A stretch of 64,000 nucleotides of DNA from Gnetum montanum (lineage: Eukaryota > Streptophyta > Gnetopsida > Gnetales > Gnetaceae). The position numbers were made by a program, and so were the translations under genes. This document shows, one piece after another, positions 11,562 to 22,039 of this stretch. Below the pieces are notes generated by a model. The model did no database searches and was not told the DNA's origin. It saw nothing but the letters and a program-made list of their open reading frames with translations. The stretch covers positions 21,778 to 85,777 of the forward strand of contig MNCI01030691.1 of the NCBI GenBank assembly GCA_015680685.1. The letters are read 5' to 3'. Position 1 is the stretch's first letter. Every line of letters begins with the position of its first letter.

Positions 11562-12362
11562 CATCTATGACTAGTGAAGGTGAGGTGAGTATAGGATCAA
11601 TCCTTTGAGGGAGAATTTGCCCATTAGGAGACCAATCCTTATGTGGCCAACCATGAGCGTGGCAATGCTCAAAGGCTCTTGAAAATTCCCTATGGGAGTT
11701 AACAAGGGCCATCTTTGTGTAGTCCAACACTGCAGCATGAACAATGGGGCTAGCCATAAATGTCTCTAGTGTTGTACACATTAAAGTAAGCCCACCATCA
11801 TCATCTCACATCCCATGTTCATCAAAATAGGGCCTACATAGGAAAACAACATTCACATTCAGATGATGACATAAAATTAAATCACAAGTTAAAGTAAGAC
11901 ACAAAGAAGAATACCTATCCACTTTATATACTGTCTCAGGTGGGTTCTGAAATAAAGTATGCACATGAAGGGCTAAGAAAAGTGTGTTGCTGCTATTGTA
12001 ATGACTACAGGCAAGCATCTCCCATACACAAGTCAAAGGACGAGGATCTAGGACCCTCAGCAAGGCCTCCCTCAACTCTAAAAAGTCCCTCATCGATATC
12101 AGTGATAAAGGCTAGCATTTCTTGTGTAGACCTAGGTAACATGGTCTCAATAATATCATGAGCCATCTATTCACTTAGATGAGACCATATAACAACATTG
12201 AAATTTTGTAGTATAAACGATAAGAATGAACTAGCGCCAGGATGGAACCATATTACATGGGGTCCAATTTGCATGTCATAGGGAGGTGTGTCTGGCCCAA
12301 AGGGACCAAACCAAGCAAGTACACCAACAAGCTCAATGATGAGGAGAGAAGATTTAGGTCCC
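11562..12362 (-). pseudogene. FCP1/HAD-phosphatase-like region of the antisense gene
   Basis: The exon starting at 12362 reads SSLLIIELVGVLAWFGP and later VIWFHPGASSFLSFILQNFNVVIWSH, then IIETMLPRSTQEMLAFI. After a frame change it reads LRVLDPRPLTCVWEM and YNSSNTLFLALHVHTLFQNPPETV. Plant FCP1/NIF-type HAD proteins have the same order: a hydrophobic strand with LDLNGLL, RPG..EFL.FL...F.V.IWSS, then VWE...YN.SNTLL.DDSP.KAL.NPP. Here the catalytic DxD place reads ELVG and the later DDSP place reads ALHV, so the phosphatase residues are missing. The fold assignment is from pattern memory. A profile search against the NIF/FCP1 family would decide it. Confidence 0.55.
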
Positions 12363-12539
12363 CTGCAAACAACCGAAATGCTGGGTAAGTAAAAAATCCA
12401 AGAACTAACATTAGATCAACATCACATAAAATCAAAAAAATCACATAAAAAAATATTGCACCCTAAAAATTTACTCAAATAAGGTTTAGACATCCGTCTC
12501 AGGAAAACAAATAAATGATATAAATATGAAACTAGCAAA

Positions 12540-13420
12540 TAATGGACGTCTAGTAGCAATGCACATCTTTGCATTCCAGCTCAGGTTGGGTATCTTCAAC
12601 ATCTACAAAACCAAATCATGTTGGGATCTACAAACAAGCCACCAGTAAGTCACACTAGGCTTTCCATCGGCAAGTCAAGATGGGTCTTCCCTTCAACACT
12701 CATCCCAATGTCTCACATTCTAGCTCATGCTGGAACCTGCCCCCAAAAATCCTACCCACATTCACGCTGACTACGTTTTGATTAAAAAGGCCTTGCCAAG
12801 AAAAACCAAAAATTTGTAGTAACACTATCTTTCTTGAGGCTGAAAATATACACTCACACTGCCCAGAGACTGAAATTCAAATATTACAAGTCACGCTGCC
12901 CTGGGAAAATTTCCAAAAATTTACAAGTCATGCTAGGGCTCCCCAAAAGTCCAAAAATGTGTGGTCACACAACCCCTTCGAAATTGAAAAATTACAATCA
13001 TACTAGCCATTCTTAAAAATCTAAAATTTTTGTAGTCATGCTGCCCTAGCTCCAAAGTCAAAATTTTTGTAGTCACGATTGCCCACCAAAACTGAAAAAT
13101 TTTGCCCAAAATTCTAAGTCATGTTATTCATTACCTACACTGAAAATTACAAGTCACACTGTCAAGGAGGATAGGGATGCTCATGCTGTAGGAAGACAAA
13201 AACCTTACAGCCTAAGATGCTCAAGAAACCCCCAAAAGCCCAAATTTGTAGCTCATGTTTCCCTCCCCTAGAACCCCTCATTTGTAGCTTATGTTGCCCA
13301 AAACACTAGCAACCATGACAATGATTGACATCGAAGCTTCCCAGTAATGCAACTCATGCTATAGGAAAATGAAAAATCAATCTTCCTCGCATTCACACTA
13401 ACTCCCCCTGTGGTCCATAA
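12540..13420. repeat. Irregular repeats of TTTGTAGTCACGCTGCCC type
   Basis: Around ten degenerate copies, 40-70 bp apart, of GTAGTCACGCTGCCC...CCAAAA (also AAGTCATGCT and GTCACACTG). The wording resembles B's LTR around 3030-3075. It lies within the first large intron of the antisense gene, or upstream of it if the first exon is wrong. Confidence 0.55.
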
Positions 13421-13848
13421 ACTCCAAGCAAACTAGAAACCCTATAGCCAGAATGCCAAGGAAATCGAAATCCCAACCCATGCACTCATGCCCCAAATTC
13501 GCAACCCAAAAATCCCAAAAGCACAACCACAAATTCTTACCCTAGGTAATGCTACTGGAGGAAAATAGGAGGAAAAAAATTACCTGTGCAAGGCTTTCTT
13601 CCATGTTGGGATCCTGGCTTAGGGGAGATCTTGGAGAAGCCCTTCAATCTCCTCCATGAACGTTAGATCTGCTTACCTCTTTCCTTTGCCCCATCTTGCC
13701 TTTCCTCTACCTCTCCCCTCCATGCTTGCTCACGCTGATGTTGATGCTAATGCCTTGGCTAACGCTATTCACGTTGTTGTTCAAATTTCTAGCAACTCAT
13801 GGTGATAGAAATGATGCCTAATACTCCAAAAACTCCCTTTTCTAACCT

Positions 13849-13859
13849 CTTATAAGTTC
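13849..13859 (-). promoter_or_regulatory. Possible TATA box of the antisense gene
   Basis: The minus strand reads CTTATAAGAGG about 126 bp before the suggested ATG at 13723. It is the only TATA-like box I noticed in that interval. An AATTT/AATTA run lies just upstream. Confidence 0.3.
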
Positions 13860-14340
13860 AATTTAATTTAATTTAATTTATGGCCATTTATTCTATTTCC
13901 TCTTCTTATTTTAATGTTACTTCATTGTGGCTACATGTTTGCCTTGTACTTGCCTAACATTCCTTGTCATTCCAGCCTCTTGAGATGAAGCCCAAAAAAT
14001 TCTTATGGGGAAAAGGAGAAAAGTGTAGAAAATCAACAACAAAAATACATATAAGCATATATAAACATTTAGAAATGGCATAAAATTTATAAAACTTTAA
14101 AATCACCATGATCTTATTGTTCACACAAAATTTTAAAATTTAAAAGTCAAAAAATTTAAAAATGGTGCATATACTCAACATGTGGCCCAGTATGGCCTTA
14201 AACTGCCATGACTATCACTGCATCTTCTAATTTTTTTAGTAGATAGTTTGATTATCCTATGTTCATTTACACTCTATAATTCTCCTGCCAAAAGAGTGTC
14301 TCTTACTTCACTCCCATTTTAAATTGGTAGGGGTGAGCAC

Positions 14341-15548
14341 CATGGCCACCAAGAACATCCTCTCAACATTGTCTCTTAGTGGACCATACGGAGAAGTAGA
14401 AAGAGTGATCAACTCAGAATCCTTGGATCTAAATCCATCTAGCTATACCGATTTGATAGCCTCCACTCAAGGAACCTCAGACTAGCCTAAAAACATGGCT
14501 AAAACTCTAGATCTAGAAGCTAACAATATCACTGAAGATCCTTTGGTTGAAATCCCCATTACCTTGGTCAATGGCGAAGATAGAACATTGAAATTAAGTG
14601 CCTTACTAGACTCGCAACTTGTAGGTGACATCACTCAGGTGTTAAAAGATAACATAAAAACATTCACATGGTCATATACCAACATGCCAGGATTAGATCC
14701 CCAAATCGTCCAATACAAAATTATCCTTGATAAAAAAATTAAACCAGTAAAACAAAAAGCACGAAAAGTTAGACCTGAGGTGGCATTAGTAGTCTGCACT
14801 AAAATCACAAAGCTCTACCAAGCTAGTTTCATCCAAGCCGTCAATTATTCCGATTGGGTATCAAACATCGTTGTAGTTCCTAAGAAGAATGGTAGTATAC
14901 ACATATGCATCAACTTCTATGATCTCCATGTAGCCACTATAAAGGATGATTTCCAATTACCTAGCATTGATCAACTTATTGACACAGACCACTGGGTATG
15001 CATTATTATCCTTTATGGATGGATTTTTAGGGTATAATCAAATAAGAATCAATCCAGAGCATCAACTTAGGACAACTTTCATGACACCTTGGGGGACATT
15101 TTGTTATACTATGATGTCATTTGGCCTTAAAAATGCAGGAGCTACATATCAGCGAGCAATGACATACATATTTAGTGATTACATGCTCAATTTTCTCAAT
15201 GATTATGTTCACAATATCATGGTCAAATCTAAAACAACTAAACAACATGCAAAAGATCTAGACTCAGTGCTTAAATGTTGTCTCAAATATGACCTTAGAC
15301 TCAATCCAAAGAAATGTGTTTTTACCATCAAAATGAGCAAAATGCTCAGTTTCCTAGTCTTCGAAATAGGGATATGGGTAGACCCCGATAAGGTTAAAGC
15401 AATAACCAATATGCAACCACCAAGAAACCTCACCGAACTACGTGGCCTTCAAGGTAGAATGCAATTCATCAAACGCTTTATCGAAAGACTGATGGATAAG
15501 TTGAGTCCCATGCAACATATATTACAAAAGAATGTACATTTCCAATAG
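14341..15548 (+). pseudogene. Element B: reverse transcriptase
   Basis: Copies the element's RNA to DNA. A fresh ATG at 14341 opens MATKNILSTLSLSGPYGEVE, so pol restarts after the antisense block. Then come FTWSYTNMPGLDPQIVQYKI, WVSNIVVVPKKNGSIHICINFYDL, SFMDGFLGYNQIRINPEHQ, and SFGLKNAGATYQRAM. The catalytic YVDD box is YVHN at about 15204-15215, so the enzyme is dead even apart from the frameshift near 14990 and the stop after TSD at about 14480. The connection domain PPRNLTELRGLQGRMQFI follows. This is a Tat-type RT. Confidence 0.92.
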
Positions 15549-16080
15549 ACTCAACAATGTTAGGAAGTGTTTGAGAACATAAAACAAGAGTTGGCTCAAT
15601 TACCAACTATTTATCCTCCACAAAGTGATAAACCTTTCTACATCTACCTTGCAGCTTCTGATTCCTCCATTGCATCGATGCTTTGTCAAAAATGTGAGGA
15701 TGGAGTCGAAATCCCTGTATATTACCTAAACCACACATTAATCGCTATGAACAACGATACAACGACTTAGAAAAATCATGCCTCACCCTCGTCTTCGCCT
15801 TGAATAAATGGTGACATTATCTATTCTGTAATCAGGTTTACATCATTTGCAAGGATAATGTTTTTTGTGCCATCATTAATAACATCTATGAGTCGAATAG
15901 GTTAGCTAGGTGGAAAGCATACTTTGACTTGCACTATGTCACTTAATCTTCCACAAAAGGTCAAGCAATAGTCATGCAACTAACCGTCTCGCCGACGCAC
16001 GATGAAACAACAATAAACCCCGAATTCCCAGATAAGAATGTTAATAGTATAGACACCATACTTGATAACTACGAGACAAT
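15549..16080 (+). pseudogene. Element B: first RNase H (retroviral type), decayed
   Basis: Follows RT directly. It reads FENIKQELAQLPTIYPPQSDKPFYIYLAASDSSIASMLCQ, the tether and first strand of the Ty3 RNase H. The equivalent of the usual D-A-S is shifted to AASDSS. PVYYLNHTL corresponds to the PIYYVSK.L motif. After 15770 the frame is lost. Confidence 0.7.
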
Positions 16081-16559
16081 CCTCTACTTTGTTGGAGCCT
16101 CAACCTCTCAAGGAGGAACTGCTGCAGCCATTTGAACATACCCCTCTGGAGAAGTCCAACCCTTCACCTACCACTTGACCTTTCCTTGCATCAATAACAT
16201 AGCAAAATACAAAGGTCTTCTTAGAGGCCTTCAAGCAACGTTAACTTTGGGAATCTCATGCCTTGTAGTTTGAGGGGATTCGCAATTAGCCATTAATCAA
16301 GTCACTGAAGTTTACACATGAAAAGCTCTTCATTTGCAACCATATCGTGATTTGACCAAACATTTGATGAGGCCATTAAAAGAAGTGGATATACAACATG
16401 TCCCTAGAAGCAAAAATATAATTGTCGATGCACTTGCTATGCTAGCCTTAAATATGACACCTGAAATTTTCCACGCATTGCCTAGCTCTATAACAAGTTA
16501 TGTCGAACCTATAATTAACACTCTAGATGAAGTGCCTATAGCATCTGTTAGTACAACAC
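16081..16559 (+). pseudogene. Element B: second RNase H (archaeal type)
   Basis: Reads FVGASTSQGGTAAAI, stop, YPSGEVQPFTYHLTFPCINNIAKYKGLLRGLQATLTLGI, then GDSQLAINQV and HVPRSKNIIVDALAMLAL. FDGA...G.G, NN.AEY.AL..GL, GDSQL and R..N..AD.LA are the archaeal-type RNase H motifs. The first catalytic Asp is Val here, the Glu is Lys and the last Asp pair is weakened. Its place between the first RNase H and the integrase defines the Tat lineage. Confidence 0.82.
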
Positions 16560-17809
16560 ATGATAGAATGGTACGATGACATAAAAGAATACCTTCTAAG
16601 AGGTGAACCTCCACAATACTTGACAAATGCTCAAAAGGAAATCGTACAAAAATGTTTATGGCAATACACGTTAATAGGAGACACCTTGTTTCATAAATCC
16701 TATGAAGGCATTCTACTAATATGCATTAGTAGCATCGATGGTCAAACGATCATAGAACAAATCCAGGAAGGACTTTGTGAAGGGAATATAGCACCCAAAG
16801 CAATGGCAACAAAGATTAGGCACTTAGGCTATTACTAGCCACACATGGAATATGATTGCATCTCCAAAGTCAGAATGTGTGACATTTGCCAAAAGCATGG
16901 TAATCTAATACATGTGCCACCTAACGAATTACACACAATGCAAATCACCTGGCCTTTCCAAAAATGGGGTTTAAACTTAATTGGACCAATAACACCATCA
17001 TCCTCTACTGGACACAGTTTTATTATCACAGCTACTGAATACTTCACAAAATGAGTAGAAGCTATTCCCCTTAGGAAGACCACTTTAAAACACATTTGCA
17101 CTTTCATACTAGAAAATATCGTGATCTGTTTTGGTATTCCAATGACCATCATTACCGACAATGTGCCACAGTCTAGTAGTGCAGATACTAAAGGCTTCTG
17201 TGAAAGTCTAGGCATTAAACATGCATTTTCATCACCTTACTACCCATAGAGCAATGGTCAAGTGGAGGCTACAAACAAAACTATCATCATGCTGCTCAAA
17301 ATGATGCTAAATCAGAGCAAGAAATAATGGCATGACCAATTAGTCTACACATTATGGACATACAGAATGACACATCGCACATCTACAGGTATAATGCCAT
17401 ATAGTCTTGTGTACAGATCTGAAGTTGTTTTACCTTTAGAGTTGCAGGTTCCCTCATTGCGGATAGCTCTCTCCAGCCTCCTCGATGAAAGTCAAAACAA
17501 TGAACTACACATCACTGACCTTGACTTGATAGAGGAGGAATGTGTGCGAATGCTCGATTAAGTCAAATGGTACTAGAAACAACAACGACAACAACACAAA
17601 CATGATCTGCACAAGTGCCTGATCAAAGAAGGAGACTTAGTCCTTAAAGCCATATGTGAACACTCAAATAAATTCTTAGCCAATTGGGAGGGGCCTTACT
17701 TATTTACCAAGGCATACCATAATGGAGCATTCAAACTGGCTGACATGGACGGGAACGAGTTCGCTAATCCTACAAATCACTTGTACTTGAAACGGTACTA
17801 TGTCTGATA
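16560..17809 (+). pseudogene. Element B: integrase
   Basis: Inserts element DNA into the chromosome. The zinc-binding part ends in CDICQKHGN (about 16880-16905). The catalytic core shows WGLNLIGPITP (catalytic Asp changed to Asn), ITDNVPQSS (second Asp kept) and YYP, stop, SNGQVEATNK (Glu kept). The C-terminal part reads LVLKAICEHSNKFLANWEGPYLFTKAYHNGAFKLADMDG and ends LYLKRYYV with TGA near 17809, the usual end of Tat integrase. Stops at about 17053, 17250, 17326 and 17560 show it is inactive. Confidence 0.9.
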
Positions 17810-17819
17810 AACTTGAGGT

Positions 17820-18175
17820 ATGTGAAAAGTCCTGGCATCATGGGTTAAAACTGATACCACAGAAAAGTCTTGGCATCATGACTTAAAACTGATACCATAG
17901 AAAAGTCCTGGCATCATGACTTAAAACTAATACCATAGAGCTCTATCCAGTATGATGTTAAACTACCATATCTATTTTCCATGATGTGAAACTAGTACCT
18001 AGGATCCACTAAGACTATAAATTGGTTTTCCTCTTTACAATTTGCTATGACTATAAACTAGCAATGCATCATTTGCTATGATGCTAAACTAGCGTCGTCT
18101 AAAGGGTTATGACATAAAACTAATCTGCAACAGTCCGCTAAGACTATAAACTAGTGACATCATCAAAGACCAGGA
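17820..18175 (+). repeat. Post-integrase tandem repeats
   Basis: Three good copies of about 41 bp (AAGTCCTGGCATCATGACTTAAAACTGATACC type) at 17827-17945. Weaker units such as ATGATGTTAAACTACCAT and GACTATAAACTA follow to about 18175. Tandem repeats in the 3' untranslated part are known in Tat/Ogre elements. Confidence 0.8.
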
Positions 18176-19321
18176 AAAAACTTTAAAAGATGTCTTATTG
18201 AAATTGGTCATACATGTTCCACAAAGACTTGCTGCATGATTCATCTCATGGGCCTTGACAAGGCTGATACTGTTCATGATTCTGTTTGCTTTGAAAATTA
18301 CATGCGGTGGCTCCATTTCCCTATTTAAAGTGCTTAGCTAACCATTTCATTTGTGGTTTTCTTATCTTCTTGGAGTTGTGTTTGCAGGATGATACTCTTG
18401 AGGCGTTCGTACATAGATGCACTTCATCATGACGATAAGGTATCACATTCTTCCTAATGCATGTAATTGGGTTAATCACTCTGTTCATAAGTACATTCTT
18501 GACTCCCAATGCATTCCCTATTTCCCTATCATGCCCCCTTATCCTATCCAATTACACCTCCTTGATACATCAATGCACATCCTCAAAACTCTTGATACAT
18601 TGTTGCACACTATAGCTCTCTAAGCCGTTGCAACGCAAAACACAATACATAGTACACGATCCAAAATGCAAGCTCTCAATCATAAGCACGGCACTACAAG
18701 TAATCTCTTTCAAAAGACCAAAGAGAAAAAGAAAAACAAAAGAAAAGAAGAAACAAACAACAAAGAAAAAGAAAAAGAACAAAAAGGTCAAAGAGCAAAA
18801 TGCGTAGAAAAGGTCTTCATGACCCTGTTGACATCATAAATAAAACACAATTGGCTATTCTCATACAAGCCCTAGGCGAGAAGGCAATTGTCTTGGAAAG
18901 TAGTCACACTTATATCTCAAAGAGACCATGTTGCACACCATCACATGGCTTTGGCCACTTACAATGGGCCCCGTAAACACTCTATAAGAGTCCCATTTTC
19001 TCCAAAGAACGCACCTCCAATGTCTTGGCTCTGAGTCTGCTGAAAACCAACTATTGACAAGTACCAAGGACATAGCTTGTTCATATGAGAGCATTCCTCT
19101 CCCACAACTCTAGTAGCACTTATAACCCCTAATCACCTTTTGATTTTCCCAGTTACAACCAATCCCCTTGCATCTTGAACTACATTTCCCCAATCCCTTG
19201 TACTTTTGAACACGGAGCGATCACATCTAGCCAAGGGCCGATGGATAATGCTTGGTACTTTCTTGTTCATGTTGTTTTGCACTTCTTTGTTGATGCCTCT
19301 TAGGTGGATTCCTCTAGATGT
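18176..19321 (+). other. Element B: 3' untranslated region
   Basis: No conserved coding signal. A purine-rich stretch (18715-18800, mostly A and G) gives a spurious basic or Phe-rich frame on either strand. Confidence 0.5.
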
Positions 19322-19338
19322 TAATAAAGAGGGGCCAA
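19322..19338 (+). other. Element B polypurine tract
   Basis: TAATAAAGAGGGGCCAA abuts the TG of the 3' LTR at 19339. The AAAGAGGGG core is a standard plus-strand primer for gypsy elements. Confidence 0.8.
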
Positions 19339-21066
19339 TGAAACACCACTAATTTCGGCCCAGCACTTTGAAATGAGAATGACCCAAGCCCTTCCTAGCA
19401 TTTGGGAGGCAAAACTTGACTAAGGCATGGAACTCACACCAAGCTTGTTCAAGCCAGCTTGCTCATGTTATCAAGGTAGCTTACCCTTAGCATAAGCAAC
19501 TTCAAACAGCATCAAAATCATGTTCAAGTGTAGGGTACGATGTGGTCACACTTTGGGCACACTGTGGTCACGTTGTAGTGTAAGTCCAGCGTGACCAACT
19601 TTCACAACCTCCAAACTAAGTCAAAATGACTTGGTTTCGAATGTGTAGGCCATCCTCGGGCTTAGCATCGACAATCTCCAGTTCCAACCTCCACTCCAGA
19701 AAATTCTATTTTAAAAGGTTCAAAAATTACAATTTTTGCAGGTCACGCTGTAGCATGAGTCCAGTGTGACCTACCCGAAAGTGCCTCCAAACAAGTCACA
19801 TTCAAGCCCATTTTTCAACTGGCAAATCACTCTCAAGGTAAAAATGGAGGCAGCAGTTGCACTCAAAAACCTAGGCTTTAGAACTCAAAAATTGATGTCA
19901 AAAAATGTGTTTTTCCCCACTCACGTTGAATGTCATGCTAGGCGTGAGTGCAGTGTGAGTGTAGCATATGCATGCTGCACATGCACGCTGGGACACATGT
20001 TGGGTGTGAGTGTAGCGTGAGCATGCTGAAGCTCAAATAAAGACATGCTAGGAACAAGTCAACTCATGCTGGGAGCCCAGCATAGGAAAAGACACCTCAA
20101 ACAACCATGGACTTAACACCCTGTAGCAGTTAATTCAAAGATCCAGAAGTTTCAAGTGAGCTAGAGTCAATTTCTCTTGTTGTACATTATCATTTCTTTG
20201 TAAATCTTCATTTGTGGGCTTGTCGAGCCCTCACGGTCCAAATTGTATGTACTCCCATGAGCTTGAGTAACCCACACGTTGTAAGTTACGATGAACCTGG
20301 TCAAGAATGTAGCTTGCCCTCACACATCCAACTCACATACAGCTGTCCATTGGACACATGTCACGAGATCCACTTTCCTCTCATCTCCCAGCCATTAATT
20401 CCATTCTTGAATTCTGCACCCAAGCCTGACCCAGCCCTCTAAATACCCTATCAATTCACATAAATGGGGTTGGCAATTTTTGAGTTAAACGGCTTAGGAA
20501 ACTCAGACTAGTAATCCTTGGGTGCTCAGCACACTCTGACTAATAGCATCCAAGCACTTATAAAACGCATCACATCACATCAGCCCAGGGCTGGGCACTT
20601 GACTTGCCATCCACACATGTAACTACGCTTTGACCGGTGCACATCTTTTCTAAGCAATACAATATAGTTCATTTTGCTAGCCATTATTTACGTTCTTCTT
20701 ACATTTTTCTTACGTTCTGTTTACGTTCTGCTTATGTTCTGTTTACGATTCTGCTTATGTTTTGCTTACATTATGTTTACGATTCTGCTTACATTCCATT
20801 TGTAATACACTTTCTGCATACATTTTTGTTTACATTTATGCACACTGTTTACGTTTTAAGACATTAGTTACAATAACCCAGCGCAAGCTATAGTTTACGC
20901 TTGGGGAAGTCCTTGGTTGATTTGTGTGTAGACCATCCAAGGCACCCTACCTTTGTTTCCTTTTCCATCTTTCCCTCAAGCGAAGGCAAGGTCAGCTGTG
21001 CTTGCCCAACAATCTTTCAGTGCTTGTTTTCCTTCCAGCCTTGCACCGACGATTTAGCTCAATACA
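19339..21066 (+). repeat. Element B 3' LTR (1728 bp)
   Basis: Starts TGAAACACCACTAATTTCGG and ends CTCAATACA, with GAAAC after it. It aligns with the 5' LTR throughout. Most differences are C/T or G/A. Confidence 0.93.
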
Positions 21067-21071
21067 GAAAC
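21067..21071. other. Target site duplication of element B, right copy (GAAAC)
   Basis: Identical to 2636-2640. Removing B and one copy rejoins A's LTR as ..CTACCTTCGTTTCCTTTTC.. on the minus strand, which matches B's own LTR at 20950-20965 (CCTTTGTTTCCTTTTC). Confidence 0.9.
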
Positions 21072-22013
21072 GAAGGTAGAGTGCCTTGGATGGTTTGCAG
21101 ACAAATCAACCAAGGACTTCCTCAAGTGTAAGCTATGACTAGCATTGGGATTATCATAATTGATGATGTACGAAATGTAAATGGTGACACACGAAATGCA
21201 AACGGAGCGTATACAGAACAGTATTGTAAACAAAGCAAACAATGTAAATGGAATGCAATAATGAACTCTATTGTATTGTTTAACAAGAATGTGCACCGAT
21301 CAAAGCGTAGTTGTGTGTGTGGATGGCAAGTCAAGCACTAAGCCCCCGAGTGATGTGCTTACAAGTGCTTGGATGCTGGGAGTCACGTGTGCCTGAGCAT
21401 CCAAAGTTGGTAGTTAATGCTCCCAAAGTCATCAACCTTCAAACTTTCCAACCTCGTTTATGTGAATGGATAGGGTATTTATAAGGATTGGCTAGGCTCG
21501 GGTACAGAATTCATGGATGGAATTAATGGCTAAGAGATGAGAGGAGAAAAGATTATGCGATGCATGTTTGATAGATAGCTATGTGTGAATTGGATGTGAG
21601 TAGGCAAGCTATGTTCTTGACCGAATGCATTGTATCTTACAGTGTGTGTTAGCTTACGCAAGCTAGCTTACGCCCATAGAAGCACATATAATTTGGAGTG
21701 TAAGAGCTTGACAAGCTTGCAAATGGAAAAAATTTACAATGAAAATGATAGTGTACAAGAAGAGAATTTAATTCTGGCTTGCTTAATCCATGGATTGACT
21801 ACTACAGGATGTTGATTTGAGTGGTTTTGTGGCTGTTTGAGGTATTTCTGATTCATAAAAGCTTCCAAAGTGAGTTTATTTTTTCTTGGCATGTCCTCGG
21901 CATGTGTTTGGCATGCTTTTGACTAGGCATGATTAGTGCTCATGCTACACTCATGCTGCCAGTGTGACCTCAGCGTGATCTAAGCCTAAGTGATCTAAAA
22001 GTGATATATTTCA
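21072..22013 (-). repeat. Element A 5' LTR, main part
   Basis: The reverse complement aligns with about 20050-20954 of B's 3' LTR, with more divergence than B's own two LTRs show. A TATA-like CTTATAAATACCC is at 21473-21486 (minus). The upstream end near 22013 may start TGAAATATATCAC, comparable with TGAAACACCACTAA of B, but about 700 bp of B's LTR start has no counterpart. A is therefore a shorter subfamily or has a deletion. The outer limit is uncertain by tens of bases. Confidence 0.8.
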
Positions 22014-22039
22014 CACCAATTTTTGATCTTTGAAGCTAG

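Larger units (their letters stand above)
8977..13723 (-). pseudogene. Antisense intron-containing gene inside element B
   Basis: A multi-exon gene read against the element. Junctions with GT and AG ends can be seen on the minus strand. Suggested exons: 13723-13677 (MEGRGRGKARWGKGK), 12362-11916, 11833-11562, 11463-10838, 10795-10408, 10300-10055, 9974-9196 and 9055-about 8977. Clear donors are GTAAGT at 10407 and 11561 and GTGAGT at 9195. Clear acceptors are TTGTTTGCAG before 12362, TTCTTTGCAG before 10795 and TTATTTCAG before 10300. Stops and frame changes within exons show it is broken here. Introns facing the antisense strand are not removed from the element's own RNA, which explains how they survive transposition. 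Antisense extra ORFs are known in Tat elements, but usually after pol. Here the gene separates protease from RT. Exon limits are by eye, and the first exon is the weakest. Confidence 0.65.
2641..21066 (+). mobile_element. Element B: Tat-like Ty3/gypsy LTR retrotransposon, 18.4 kb, nested in A
   Basis: Terminal LTRs (2641-4296 and 19339-21066), both TG...CA, are flanked by a perfect GAAAC duplication. The internal order on the plus strand is leader, gag, protease, a 6 kb interruption with an antisense gene, RT, RNase H, second archaeal-type RNase H, integrase, repeat-rich tail and polypurine tract. Two RNase H domains downstream of RT are the hallmark of the Tat lineage. All coding parts carry stops or frameshifts. 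The two LTRs differ at roughly one base in ten over their first 150 bp (counted by eye), so the insertion is old. Confidence 0.92.

Noticed and set aside
17827-17945. Evenly spaced 41-bp repeats suggesting a CRISPR-like array
   Set aside because: The units are contiguous tandem repeats without unique spacers, in a plant retrotransposon tail.
18570-18791. Phe-rich minus-strand frame
   Set aside because: Product of an A/G-rich low-complexity stretch in B's untranslated tail.
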